Source: Streptomyces sp. TLI_171
Lineage (GTDB): Bacteria; Actinomycetota; Actinomycetes; Streptomycetales; Streptomycetaceae
NCBI RefSeq assembly: GCF_003610255.1
Contig: NZ_RAPS01000001.1
Span: forward strand, 7,095,001-7,159,000
Direction: 5' to 3'
Length of the DNA: 64,000 nt
In this document: one piece after another, positions 52,587-60,877 of the stretch
Position numbering within the stretch: position 1 is the stretch's first letter
Layout of the letters: each line of letters opens with the position of its first letter
Made by a program: the position numbers and the translations under genes
Notes under the pieces: generated by a model
Seen by the model: the letters and a program-made list of their open reading frames with translations, nothing else
The model's database searches: none
Told to the model about the DNA's origin: nothing

Positions 52587-53231
52587 TCAGCGGCGGCGGC
52601 TGGACCGCGAGCGGCGGAGTTCGAGCAGCAGCGGCAGCAGCGAGACGACGACGATCACCGCGATCACGGGCAGCAGGTAGCGGTCGATGTTCGGGACGGT
52701 GGCACCGAGCGCGTAGCCCGCCAGTACCAGGCCGACCGTCCAGATCGTGCCGCCGACGGCCTGCCAGAGCGTGAACGTCCGGGCGGGCACGCCGAGCGCG
52801 CCGGCCAGCGGGTTGAGCACGGTGCGCACCACGGGGACGAAGCGGGCCAGCGTGATGGCCTTGGCGTGGCCGTAGCGGGAGAGCAGTGCCTCGGCGCGCC
52901 GCGCGCCGTCGTGCAGGCGCCGGTTGGCTGAGCGGTCGAGCAACGTCCGGCCGCCGCGGCGGCCCAGCAGGTAACCGACCTGGGCGCCGGCCAGTGCGCC
53001 GACCAGGGCGGCGGCCAGGACCTGGGCGAGGTTCAGGTGGGGGCCGGAGTGCAGACCCGGGGTGCAGAGCAGCCCGGCGGTGAACAGCAGCGAGTCGCCG
53101 GGGAGGAAGAATCCGATCAGCAGCCCGGTCTCGGCGAACAGCACGGCGGCGATGCCGAACGCGCCGAACGCGGAGAGCAGCGAGGACGCGTCGAGCGGGT
53201 TGACCGCGAGCAGGGCGGCGTGGGTCGGCAC
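52587..53231 (-). CDS. DedA/VTT-domain membrane protein
   Basis: 214 aa. Features of the DedA family: FAETGLLIGFFLPGDSLLFTAGLL, GYLLGRRGG, the Arg-containing RFVPVVRTVLNPLAGA loop, and TIWTVGLVLAGYALG, with about five membrane segments. Members flip or move phospholipids or undecaprenyl phosphate. Start GTG 53231. A strong TCTACA/TGTAGA palindrome lies 27-44 bp upstream, so expression is probably regulated by a repressor not in the window. Confidence 0.87.
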   Translation of the reverse strand: MPTHAALLAVNPLDASSLLSAFGAFGIAAVLFAETGLLIGFFLPGDSLLFTAGLLCTPGLHSGPHLNLAQVLAAALVGALAGAQVGYLLGRRGGRTLLDRSANRRLHDGARRAEALLSRYGHAKAITLARFVPVVRTVLNPLAGALGVPARTFTLWQAVGGTIWTVGLVLAGYALGATVPNIDRYLLPVIAVIVVVSLLPLLLELRRSRSSRRR

Positions 53232-53257
53232 GGCAGGGCCTCCGGGAAGCAGGCTTC

Positions 53258-53294
53258 GTCTACAGAAATGTAGACCGCCTGCTCCACTGTAGAC
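53258..53294. promoter_or_regulatory. GTCTACA-GAAA-TGTAGAC operator before dedA
   Basis: Perfect 7+7 palindrome around GAAA (53258-53275) plus a third half-site TGTAGAC (53288-53294). Resembles BlaI/MecI/CopY-type TACA...TGTA sites, although the central spacing is four bases. No such regulator is encoded in the window. Confidence 0.7.
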
Positions 53295-53337
53295 GGTTGG
53301 TGTCGGGTTGCCCGCCGCCGCCGGGGGTGCAGGAACG

Positions 53338-53374
53338 CCGGAAGGGCGCGACCGCGGTGGTCGCGCCCTTCCGG
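53338..53374. terminator. Intrinsic hairpin after etfA
   Basis: Perfect 16-bp stem (53338-53353 with 53359-53374), 5-nt loop, 23 bp past the etfA stop. Confidence 0.85.
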
Positions 53375-53385
53375 CGAGGTGCGGG

Positions 53386-53400
53386 GTGACGGTGCGTCAG
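53386..53400. repeat. CTGAC-N5-GTCAG-class palindrome containing the etfA stop
   Basis: GTGACGGTGCGTCAG, one mismatch from the motif; the etfA stop (TGA on the minus strand, 53399-53397) lies inside it. Confidence 0.5.
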
Positions 53401-54353
53401 CCGGCCTTCACCTCGCCGGTGAGCTGGGGGAGGACGGTGAACAGGTCGCCGACGACGCCGTAGTCGACGAGTTCGAAGATGGGGGCTTCGGGGTCCTTGT
53501 TGACGGCGACGATGGTCTTGGAGGTCTGCATGCCGGCGCGGTGCTGGATGGCGCCGGAGATGCCCGCGGCGACGTAGAGCTGCGGGGAGACCTGCTTGCC
53601 GGTCTGGCCGACCTGGTTGGTGTGGGGGTACCAGCCGGCGTCGACGGCGGCGCGGGAGGCGCCGACGGCGGCGCCGAGGGCGTCGGCGAGGTCCTCGACG
53701 ACGGAGAAGCCGTCGGCGGCGCCGACGCCGCGGCCGCCGGAGACGACGATGGCGGCTTCGGTGAGTTCGGGGCGGCCGGTGGAGACGCGGGGGGTGCGGG
53801 AGGTGACGGCGGCGGCGTTGCCGGTGAGGGCGACGGTGACGTTCTCCACGGCGCCGGCGGCGGGGGCGGGTTCGGGGGCGGTGCTGTTGGGCTTGACGGT
53901 GATGACGGGGGCGCCGGTGGTGACGGTGGACTTCACCTGGAAGGACGCGGCGAACACCGACTGGGTGGCGACGGGGCCGGCGGGGCCGGCTTCGAGGTCG
54001 ACGGCGTCGGTGATGATGCCGGAGCCCAGGCGCAGGGCGGTGCGGGCGGCGACCTCCTTGCCCTCGCCGGAGGAGGTGACGAGGACGGCGGCGGCGTCGG
54101 CGGCCTTGGCGATCTGGGTCAGCGCGTCGACCTTGGGGACGACCAGCTGGGAGGTGAACTCGTCGGCGTCGGCGACGTAGACCTTGGCGGCGCCGTACTC
54201 GGCGGCCTTGGCGGCGATCTCGGCGGCGGCGGCGCCCGCGCCGAGGACCACCGCGGAGGGGGTGCCCAGCCGGCGGGCCAGGGTCAGCAGTTCGAGCGCG
54301 GGCTTGCGCACCGCACCATCGACGTGGTCCACGAGGACCAGGATCTCGGACAT
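53397..54353 (-). CDS. etfA: Electron transfer flavoprotein alpha subunit
   Basis: 318 aa, standard ETF-alpha length. N-terminal domain MSEILVLVDHVDG, then the FAD-binding C-terminal domain with VVSGGRGVGAADGF, GASRAAVDAGWYPHTNQVGQTGK, YVAAGISGAIQHRAGM and VAVNKDPEAPIF. Forms a heterodimer with EtfB and carries electrons from acyl-CoA and other dehydrogenases to the quinone pool. 150 bp downstream of etfB on the same strand; a hairpin terminator follows. Confidence 0.97.
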   Translation of the reverse strand: MSEILVLVDHVDGAVRKPALELLTLARRLGTPSAVVLGAGAAAAEIAAKAAEYGAAKVYVADADEFTSQLVVPKVDALTQIAKAADAAAVLVTSSGEGKEVAARTALRLGSGIITDAVDLEAGPAGPVATQSVFAASFQVKSTVTTGAPVITVKPNSTAPEPAPAAGAVENVTVALTGNAAAVTSRTPRVSTGRPELTEAAIVVSGGRGVGAADGFSVVEDLADALGAAVGASRAAVDAGWYPHTNQVGQTGKQVSPQLYVAAGISGAIQHRAGMQTSKTIVAVNKDPEAPIFELVDYGVVGDLFTVLPQLTGEVKAG

Positions 54354-54388
54354 GATCGGTTGCTCCTGAGGATGCTGGAGGGGCGGGG

Positions 54389-54403
54389 GTGACGGGCCGT
54401 CAG
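54389..54403. repeat. CTGAC-N5-GTCAG-class palindrome between etfB and etfA
   Basis: GTGACGGGCCGTCAG, one mismatch from the motif, 36 bp upstream of etfA. Confidence 0.5.
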
Positions 54404-54503
54404 GACGGTGCCTGGTCGGCGGAGTTGTTCATCCGTGGGGTGCGGCGCCCGGCCGGGCCGGCGGTGCGGGGGCCGGGCGGTGCACCAGGTCCGCGGTGGA
54501 CCG

Positions 54504-55289
54504 TCAGATGAACTTCTGCTCGGCGAGGTACGCGGCGAGCTGCTTGCCGCCGTCGCCCTCGTCGGTCACGATGACGCCCTTGGTGCGGGCCGGGCGGGCG
54601 GTGACGTCCTCGACCCTGGTCCAGGAGCCGGCCAGGCCGACCGCGTCCGCGTCGATGCCCAGGTCGTCCAGGTCCAGGGCCTGCACCGGCTTCTTCTTCG
54701 CCGCCATGATGCCCTTGAACGACGGGTAGCGGGCCTCGCCGGACTGGTCGGTCACCGACACCACCGCCGGCAGCGCCGCCTCGACCTGCTCGGACGCCGC
54801 GTCGCCGTCCCGGCGGCCCTTCACCACGCCGCCCTCGACCGCGACCTCCGACAGCAGCGTCGCCTGCGGCACCCCCAGGCGCTCCGCCAGCAGCGCGGGC
54901 AGCACGCCCATCGTGCCGTCGGTGGACGCCATGCCGCACACCACCAGGTCGAAACCGGTCTTCTCCAGCGCCGCCGCGAGGATCGCGGAGGTACCGATCA
55001 CGTCCGTGCCGTGGATGTCGTCGTCGTTGACGTGCACCGCCTTGTCGGCGCCCATCGACAACGCCTTGCGCAGCGCGTCCTTCGCGTCGTCCGGACCCAC
55101 CGTCAGCACCGTCACCTCGGCGCCGTCGTTCGCCTCCGCGATCCGCAGCGCCTGCTCGACGCCGTACTCGTCCAGCTCCGACAGGAGGCCGTCCACGCCC
55201 TCCCGGTCAGTGGTGGCATCGTCCGCGAAGCGACGGTCACCGGTCGCGTCGGGCACGTACTTCACACAGACAACGATCCTCAAGCTCAC
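54504..55289 (-). CDS. etfB: Electron transfer flavoprotein beta subunit
   Basis: 261 aa, normal for EtfB. Start GTG 55289 gives the typical SLRIVVCVKYVPDA N-terminus with AAAGGACG upstream; a longer in-frame ATG is not supported. Family features include DEYGVEQALRIAE, VCGMASTDGTMGVLPALLAERLG, the adenine-nucleotide (AMP) region, and PSFKGIMAAKKKPV. Partner of EtfA. Promoter presumably in the 142-bp gap to the upstream fusion gene. Confidence 0.97.
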   Translation of the reverse strand: MSLRIVVCVKYVPDATGDRRFADDATTDREGVDGLLSELDEYGVEQALRIAEANDGAEVTVLTVGPDDAKDALRKALSMGADKAVHVNDDDIHGTDVIGTSAILAAALEKTGFDLVVCGMASTDGTMGVLPALLAERLGVPQATLLSEVAVEGGVVKGRRDGDAASEQVEAALPAVVSVTDQSGEARYPSFKGIMAAKKKPVQALDLDDLGIDADAVGLAGSWTRVEDVTARPARTKGVIVTDEGDGGKQLAAYLAEQKFI

Positions 55290-55431
55290 GGCTGCGTCGT
55301 CCTTTCCTACCGGGAGGGAACTGAGTACCCCCACTAGACCACACTCCGTGCCACAGATCCACTCTCCGTGCGAGTGATCGTGGCCTCAGTGTGGGGCGGG
55401 GAGGGAACTGAGTGCCGGGCGGGCGTGCCGG

Positions 55432-57033
55432 TCAGGCGGTGCGGTGCAGGCGGAGGGTGGAGTCCCGGTGCGGGCGGGCGTCGGGGTCGGCGACGGGGTG
55501 GCCGGGGTGGTCGTGCCGGGCGTGTTCCTCGGCGCGCTCCACCGTCCACGTGTCGGGGGCCAGTTGCAGGGCGGCGAGCGTCTCCTCGGGGGTGGGCAGG
55601 TGCATCTCCGGGCGCTCGTGCCGGGCGGGGAGCACCGCGTGGCTGACGATCAGCAGGATGCCGTCGGGAGCGACCGCGTCGGCGGCCCGGCGCAGCACCC
55701 GCTCGCGCGGGAACTCGGCGGGGGAGTGCAGGAACTGGGCGGAGACCAGGTCGTAGGAACCCGACGGGAAAGCGTTTGCCAGGTCCACCCGCTGCCAGGT
55801 GATCCGGTCGGCGACGCCCTCCACGGCGGCGTGCGCGGCGGCCCGGTCGAGCGCCACCTGGGAGATGTCGACGGCGGTGACCTGCCAGCCCTGCTTGGCC
55901 AGCCAGATCGCGTCGCCGCCCTCGCCGCAGCCCAGGTCCAGCGCGTGCCCGGGCTTGAGGCCCTCGGCCTCGCGGGTCAGCGAGGCGTTCGGGCGGCCGC
56001 TCCAGATCTGCTCGCTCTCGCCGTAGCGGTTCTCCCAGAACTCGATCGCGTCGACGGCCAGCCGGGTCTCCTCGGCGACCAGGTCGGCGTTGATCGCGGC
56101 GGCGGCGCGCAGGCCGTCCGCGGCGGCGACGGCGACCTGGGCGGACGGGTCGGTGAGGTTGCCGGCCGCCCAGACGCCGGGGGCGGCGGTGGCGCCCATC
56201 GGGTCGGTGGTGGCCAGTCGGGTGGCGAACCGGACGCCCTCGCGGACCAGGTCGGTGGCCTCCAGGCCGAGGTCGGCGAGGAACGGCGCGGTCACGGCCA
56301 GCTCGGGGCCCACCCCGAGCACCTCGCACTCGACGGTGGTGCCGTCGGCCAGCCGCACGCCGGTCAGCTCGGCGGGCGCGCCCTCCGGCAGCAGTGCGGC
56401 GACCTCGCCGGTCACCACGGTGACGCCGCGGGCGGCGAGTTCGCGCGACTGCTGCTCGGTGAACGGCTCGGCGGTGTGCGCGAGCAGCGTGACGTCCGCA
56501 CTCCACTGACGCCACAGCAGCGCCTGGTGGACGGCGATCACCGGGTTGGTGGCCAGCACCGCGATGCGGCGGTCGCGGACCTCCCAGCCGTGGCAGTACG
56601 GGCAGTGCACCACCTGGTGGCCCCAGCGCTCGGCCACGCCCGGCACCTCGGGCAGCCGGTCGGTGGCGCCGGTGGTCAGCAGCAGGCGGCGGGCGTGCAC
56701 GGCGGTGCCGTCGGACAGCTCGGCGCGGAACCCGCCGTCCTGGTGCCGGCTGATGCCGAGCACCTCGGCGTCGTGGAACTCGCCGCCGTACGAGGCGACT
56801 TCGGCCCGGCCCAGGGCCACCAGCTCGGCCGGCGGCAGGCCCTCGCGGCCGAGCAGGCCGTGGACGCCCTCGGCGGGCGCGTTGCGCGGGCTGCCCGCGT
56901 CGACGACCAGGACCGAGCGGCGGGCCCGGGCCAGGGTGAGGGCGCCGCTGAGTCCGGCGGCGCCGCCGCCGACGACCAGAACGTCGTGGTGACGGGCGGG
57001 GTTCGGGTGCTGGTTGCGGTGCGTCGTGGTCAT
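55432..57033 (-). CDS. Thioredoxin-reductase-like flavoprotein fused to SAM methyltransferase
   Basis: 533 aa. Residues 1-310: FAD/NAD(P) oxidoreductase with VLVVGGGAAGLSGALTLARA, redox pair CPYC in VVHCPYCHGWE and the second dinucleotide site, ending GVWAAGNLTDPSAQV. Residues about 325-533: class I methyltransferase with ALDLGCGEGGDAIWLA and VTAVDISQVAL. Such bifunctional fusions occur in actinomycetes; the joint substrate is unknown, and detoxification of a thiol- or metalloid-reactive compound is a guess. Start ATG 57033. Divergent from an XRE-cupin regulator. Contains motif variant GGAAAGCGTTTGCC (55767-55780). Confidence 0.88.
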   Translation of the reverse strand: MTTTHRNQHPNPARHHDVLVVGGGAAGLSGALTLARARRSVLVVDAGSPRNAPAEGVHGLLGREGLPPAELVALGRAEVASYGGEFHDAEVLGISRHQDGGFRAELSDGTAVHARRLLLTTGATDRLPEVPGVAERWGHQVVHCPYCHGWEVRDRRIAVLATNPVIAVHQALLWRQWSADVTLLAHTAEPFTEQQSRELAARGVTVVTGEVAALLPEGAPAELTGVRLADGTTVECEVLGVGPELAVTAPFLADLGLEATDLVREGVRFATRLATTDPMGATAAPGVWAAGNLTDPSAQVAVAAADGLRAAAAINADLVAEETRLAVDAIEFWENRYGESEQIWSGRPNASLTREAEGLKPGHALDLGCGEGGDAIWLAKQGWQVTAVDISQVALDRAAAHAAVEGVADRITWQRVDLANAFPSGSYDLVSAQFLHSPAEFPRERVLRRAADAVAPDGILLIVSHAVLPARHERPEMHLPTPEETLAALQLAPDTWTVERAEEHARHDHPGHPVADPDARPHRDSTLRLHRTA

Positions 57034-57128
57034 GGCTCGATGGTGCGCCGGGTTGGCCGGATTGACAAACAATGTTGCTGAGGTGGCAAATGGAAGGGGT
57101 CGGGGGACGACACGGAAGGAGCGGGCCG
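57034..57128. promoter_or_regulatory. Divergent promoter region of fusion gene and XRE-cupin gene
   Basis: 95 bp. Contains TTGACA and an imperfect dyad CAAACAATGTTG, followed by TGGCAA, an AT-rich island in GC-rich DNA. Likely promoter and operator for the XRE-cupin regulator. AAGGAG at 57116-57121 is the ribosome site for GTG 57129. Confidence 0.5.
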
Positions 57129-57740
57129 GTGAGCACCCAGGACGAGGACTTCGAATCGGTGCTGACGGCGGTCGGCCCGCGGCTGCGGGCGATCCGCCAG
57201 CAGCGCGGTACCACGCTGGCGCAGCTCAGCGAGCGGACCGGGATCTCGGTCAGCACGCTCTCCCGCCTGGAGTCCGGCGGCCGCCGGCCCACCCTGGAGC
57301 TGCTGCTGCCGCTGGCCCGCGCGCACGGCGTGGCCCTGGACGAGCTGGTGGACGCCCCGCCGACCGGAGACCCGCGGGTGCGGCTGCGCCCGTTCGTCCG
57401 GCACGGCTGGACGTATCTGCCGCTGGCCCGCAACCTCGGCGGGATGCAGGCGTACAAGATGGTGGTTCCGGCGGGAGGCAGCCGGGACAACTGCGAGCAG
57501 CGCACGCACGAGGGCCACGAGTGGCTGTACGTGCTGTCCGGGGAGCTGCTGTTGAAGCTGGGCGACCACGACGTGGTGCTGAAGGCCGGCGAGGCGGCGG
57601 AGTTCGACACCCGCACCCCGCACCTGTTCACCAATGCGGGCAGCACGCCGGTGGAGTTCCTGAGCCTGTTCGGCCCGCAGGGCGAGCGGGTGCACGTCCG
57701 GGCCCGGACCGCCAACTCTGCTTCTTCTCAGGAGGACTGA
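57129..57740 (+). CDS. XRE-family regulator with cupin domain
   Basis: 203 aa. Helix-turn-helix RLRAIRQQRGTTLAQLSERTGISVSTLSRLESGGRRPTLE (residues about 17-56), then a C-terminal double-stranded beta-helix (HEGHEWLYVLSGELLLKLGDHDVVLKAGEAAEFDTRTPHLF) with the cupin His/Glu metal-site residues. Start GTG 57129 follows AAGGAG; upstream ATGs lack a site. Probably senses a small ligand and controls the divergent oxidoreductase/methyltransferase fusion. Its stop TGA lies within a CTGAC-N5-GTCAG palindrome. Confidence 0.88.
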   Translation: MSTQDEDFESVLTAVGPRLRAIRQQRGTTLAQLSERTGISVSTLSRLESGGRRPTLELLLPLARAHGVALDELVDAPPTGDPRVRLRPFVRHGWTYLPLARNLGGMQAYKMVVPAGGSRDNCEQRTHEGHEWLYVLSGELLLKLGDHDVVLKAGEAAEFDTRTPHLFTNAGSTPVEFLSLFGPQGERVHVRARTANSASSQED

Positions 57741-57751
57741 CTCGCCGTCAG
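57737..57751. repeat. CTGAC-N5-GTCAG palindrome containing the XRE stop
   Basis: CTGACTCGCCGTCAG; TGA 57738-57740 is the stop codon of the XRE-cupin gene. Confidence 0.65.
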
Positions 57752-57817
57752 TGCCGGTGCGCCGCGCCCCGGGTGGGGCGCGGCGTCCGAACTGCGGTGA
57801 GGATCCGCTCGGTCGGC

Positions 57818-58477
57818 TCAGTTGACGAAGACCGTGCCGCCCAGGGTGGTGTCGGTGACCGGGCCGTAGGAGGCCGAGAAGTTGATGTTCGCGAAGCAGA
57901 TGCTCGGGCCGGTCAGCTTGGTGAAGGGCTGGTTGGTCAGGCCGATCTGCGCCGGGCTGTTGGTGGCGTTGCCGTTCAACACGCCGGTGGGGGAGGAGTA
58001 GGTGCAGGTGGCGTTGCCGGCCAGGGTCTTGAGGCTGACCACGGCCTGGATGGTGCCGGTGAGGGTGGCCGGGAAGCCGGCGGAGTCGGTGATGGCCAGG
58101 GTGTAGGGCAGGTTGCTCATCGTCAGGCTGTTCACGCCGGTGACGCCGACCACGTTGGAGGTGCAGCCGGAGAAGGTCAGGACGCTGACCGGGCCGGACG
58201 CGGTGGCGGAGCCGGTGGCGGCCGGGTTGGCGGCCACCTTGCCGCCGATGGTGGAGACGGAGCACTTGACGCCGGTGGTGGTGCCCGGGTTGTACATGGT
58301 GGCGAAGGTGCCGCCGACCAGGCCGGCCGAGAGCGAGTCGCCAACCCCGACGGGGGTGGTGGTACCGGCGATGGTCAGCACCTGGGTGCCGGCCGCGCTG
58401 GCCGGGACGGCGGGGAGCGCGAGCAGTGCGCCGGCTGCGGCGAGAGCGGCGACTGCGGCGTAGAGACGGTTGCGCAC
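57818..58477 (-). CDS. Secreted protein of unknown function
   Basis: 219 aa. Signal peptide (VRNRLYAAVAALAAAGALLALPAVPASA, cleaved near residue 30), mature part rich in Thr/Ser/Gly/Val with four Cys and predicted beta structure (TQVLTIAGTTTPVGVGDSL, SGPVSVLTFSGC). GTG 58477 with GGAAGGA upstream. No family named with confidence. Probably an exported cell-surface beta-sandwich protein. It lies beside another secreted protein and the DUF6230/DUF6114 pair, suggesting a shared envelope-related locus. Confidence 0.75.
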   Translation of the reverse strand: MRNRLYAAVAALAAAGALLALPAVPASAAGTQVLTIAGTTTPVGVGDSLSAGLVGGTFATMYNPGTTTGVKCSVSTIGGKVAANPAATGSATASGPVSVLTFSGCTSNVVGVTGVNSLTMSNLPYTLAITDSAGFPATLTGTIQAVVSLKTLAGNATCTYSSPTGVLNGNATNSPAQIGLTNQPFTKLTGPSICFANINFSASYGPVTDTTLGGTVFVN

Positions 58478-58673
58478 GAGGGTTCCTTCCGGTGGGTGGG
58501 GCATCCGGTGGGGGCCGCCCCGGCGGCCTCGCCGGGGCGGTGGCTCCGCGGCGACGCGGAGCCCGTGCCGGCCCGTCGACGGGTCGGCACGAGTCGGTGG
58601 GGGAGCCGCTCGGACGTGTCAGGTCCCGGCGTCCGGCGGGCGCTCCGGGACGTGGGGAGCCCGGTGCGGGCGC

Positions 58674-59648
58674 TCAGTTCGCGGCGCTGTCCTTGATCGC
58701 GGCGGTGAGGTCGGCGAGGTCGGTGTCCAGGACGAAGGAGGCGTTGGTCTTCTCGAAGCTCACGGCGTCCTTGCCGGGCGCGGCGGGCAGGCCCATGGTC
58801 CAGTCGATGATCTGGTCGAGGGAGCCGAGCAGGCCGCAGCCGTTGGCGCCGGGTACCGCGAAGGTGTTGTCGACCAGGGCCGCGCCGGTCTCCGAGATCA
58901 CCAGCGCGCCATGGCCGTTGGGGTCCATGTCGTAGCCGAGGGTGCCCGGGTCACCGGTCATGGGGGAGGCCGGCGCGGGCGGGGCGGTGATGCCGGTGGT
59001 GGGCTTCAGCAGCAGCGGCGCGGCGTCCGAGCCGACGTAGCAGTGCGAGCCGAACAGCGCGTTGTACAGGTGCAGTTTGATCGGCAGCTGGAAGACGGGG
59101 TACGGCTCGCCGGTCGCCAGCGGGGTGAACTTGGTGACCGGGCCCGCGAGTTCGACCTGGGCGAAGACGCTGGTGATGCCGGGCAGGAAGTTCTGGATGC
59201 CGGGGATGGTGATCTGCACCATCGGGGCGGTCATCAGCGGCGCGCCGATCGGCGGGACCACCGTGTACTGGTTGGCGGTGCTGCCGTCCGGGAACGACAC
59301 CTCGGGCGCGGACTTGTCCCAGTAGAAGCCGAACTGCAGCTTGATCGGGGAGTTGAACGGCACCACGGTGCTGCCGAGGGTGAACTTCCCCGCGTTGGTG
59401 ACCGACACCAGGCAGCCGACCTGCAGGTTCTCCGGGTTGGTCATGGCGGGTGCGGTGAGCGGACAGTTGCCCATGCCGGTGTACGGCGCGCCCGGGGCGG
59501 CGGTGGCGGCCGAGGCCGGGGCGGTGGAGCCCAGCAGTGCGGCGCAGGCGAGGGCGGCGACCGGTGGGACCAGTCGGCCGAGCCGCCTGCGGGCGGTGCG
59601 GCGGGGACCGGCGGCGGGGGCGGGGACGGCGCGCGGGGTGGGGCGCAT
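58674..59648 (-). CDS. Secreted protein of unknown function
   Basis: 324 aa. N-terminus with consecutive Arg (RRTARRRLGRL) and a hydrophobic stretch ending ASAATA, so exported. The mature part is beta-rich with motifs MGNCPLTAPAM, GCLVSVTNAGKFTLGS, SHCYVGSD and GANGCGLLGSLDQIID, and six Cys likely forming disulfides. ATG 59648 with GAGGAG upstream. No known family recognised. About 200 bp upstream of the other secreted-protein gene on the same strand; divergent from the DUF6230 gene. Confidence 0.78.
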   Translation of the reverse strand: MRPTPRAVPAPAAGPRRTARRRLGRLVPPVAALACAALLGSTAPASAATAAPGAPYTGMGNCPLTAPAMTNPENLQVGCLVSVTNAGKFTLGSTVVPFNSPIKLQFGFYWDKSAPEVSFPDGSTANQYTVVPPIGAPLMTAPMVQITIPGIQNFLPGITSVFAQVELAGPVTKFTPLATGEPYPVFQLPIKLHLYNALFGSHCYVGSDAAPLLLKPTTGITAPPAPASPMTGDPGTLGYDMDPNGHGALVISETGAALVDNTFAVPGANGCGLLGSLDQIIDWTMGLPAAPGKDAVSFEKTNASFVLDTDLADLTAAIKDSAAN

Positions 59649-60247
59649 GGCGGGGGGACTCCTCACGGCAGGAAGGCAGGGGGAGGCGGGCCCGCGGCCC
59701 GGAGCGGGCGCGGGCGGGCCGGGCGGTGCACGGTCGGGTGGTTCGGTGAGCGGGTGGGGCGCTCGACGCCACGAGCGACCGGGCCGAAGGCGCACGACTG
59801 CCACCGTTGCGCCGGAGCGGTCCGCCGTACCGGAGAGAGCGGGCGCCTCCGAGGTGCGGGGAGGACGCCGGCGGGCGGAGCGGGAAGGGCCGGCGGGCAC
59901 GCCGTCGAGGCGCGGCGACCACCGGGTACCTGCCAAGTTCTAGGCCGATGTCCGCGCCAACGTCAAGGCGGCATACGGAAGTTGGAAGGAAGGTGAGCGA
60001 AGTTGCGGTCTATGTAGTACTCAATTGCCTTACCTGTCACAGAAGTTGACTGTCGTTCAGCTCGATCGCAGCGGTGCGCGAAGTATTGACCCGGCATGTA
60101 CCCCGGGGTAACTTCCAGTCAGCCCGCCGGTTATGAGAAAGATCGTCAACTGCACTGCCGTGCAACCCAGTTGACGATGCATTCCACGCCAGGAACTCGG
60201 CCCCGACGAGCTGCGGAATCCCCCACCCGAACCCTCTGGAGCTGCAC
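59649..60247. promoter_or_regulatory. 600-bp divergent control region with promoter and repeats
   Basis: No gene seen. A good promoter for the DUF6230 gene is TTGACC (60086-60091), 17 bp, TAACTT (60109-60114); the palindrome TACCCCGGGGTA (60099-60110) overlaps its spacer and -10. GAAGTTG occurs three times in direct orientation (59978, 59999, 60042), and GGAAGTTA once inverted at 60117-60110. The right half is markedly less GC-rich than the rest of the window. Confidence 0.55.
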
Positions 60248-60877
60248 ATGGCCCCCTCCGCAGAACAACCGGCCGCCACCCCCACCGGGCGCGGCCGGGT
60301 CCGGCTGCGCCGCGCCGCCCTGATGGCGATACCCGCCTGCGTCACCGCCGGCGTCCTGGTGACCCTGACCGCGCAGAACGTCCTCGCCACCCAGTTCGCG
60401 ATCTCCGGCATGGCCTTCACGGTCACCGCCGATCGCCTCGACGGCACCGGGTTCGAGCAGTACGGCACCCTCGACAACATGATCGAGAACAGCCCCAACG
60501 CCGGCGACACCGGAGGCCAGCTGTTCCTCATCCAGACCGTGGTGAAGAACGCCTCGCTCACCAAGCTCTGCCAGAGCGTCAACCTCGGCGGCATCAACCT
60601 GCTGATCACCGCGGGCGACAAGGGCACCCCCGTCACCGCCGAGAACCTCACCACCGACTCCGACCTGATGAGCGGCGACGCCGAGTTCAAGGGCCTCGAA
60701 GTCGGCCGGGACGCCAGCACCTTCGACAAGGGCGGCGTGGCCGGCCCGCCCGGCATGTTCGGCCAGCAGGGCGACACCGTGGCCGTCGACCACTTCCGGC
60801 AGCAGAACTACGCCACCACCGCCGGCACCTTCCGGCTGCCCAACATGCACCTGAGCTTCAGCACCGATGGCTGCTGA
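60248..60877 (+). CDS. DUF6230-family membrane-anchored protein
   Basis: 209 aa. A basic N-terminus and one membrane segment (LMAIPACVTAGVLVTLTAQ, residues about 25-45) are followed by an extracytoplasmic domain beginning QFAISGMAFTVTADRLDGTGF with LCQSVNL, the pattern of DUF6230 proteins of streptomycetes. Start ATG 60248. Overlaps the DUF6114 gene by 11 bp; the two families are regularly paired, implying a joint membrane complex of unknown role. Confidence 0.82.
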   Translation: MAPSAEQPAATPTGRGRVRLRRAALMAIPACVTAGVLVTLTAQNVLATQFAISGMAFTVTADRLDGTGFEQYGTLDNMIENSPNAGDTGGQLFLIQTVVKNASLTKLCQSVNLGGINLLITAGDKGTPVTAENLTTDSDLMSGDAEFKGLEVGRDASTFDKGGVAGPPGMFGQQGDTVAVDHFRQQNYATTAGTFRLPNMHLSFSTDGC

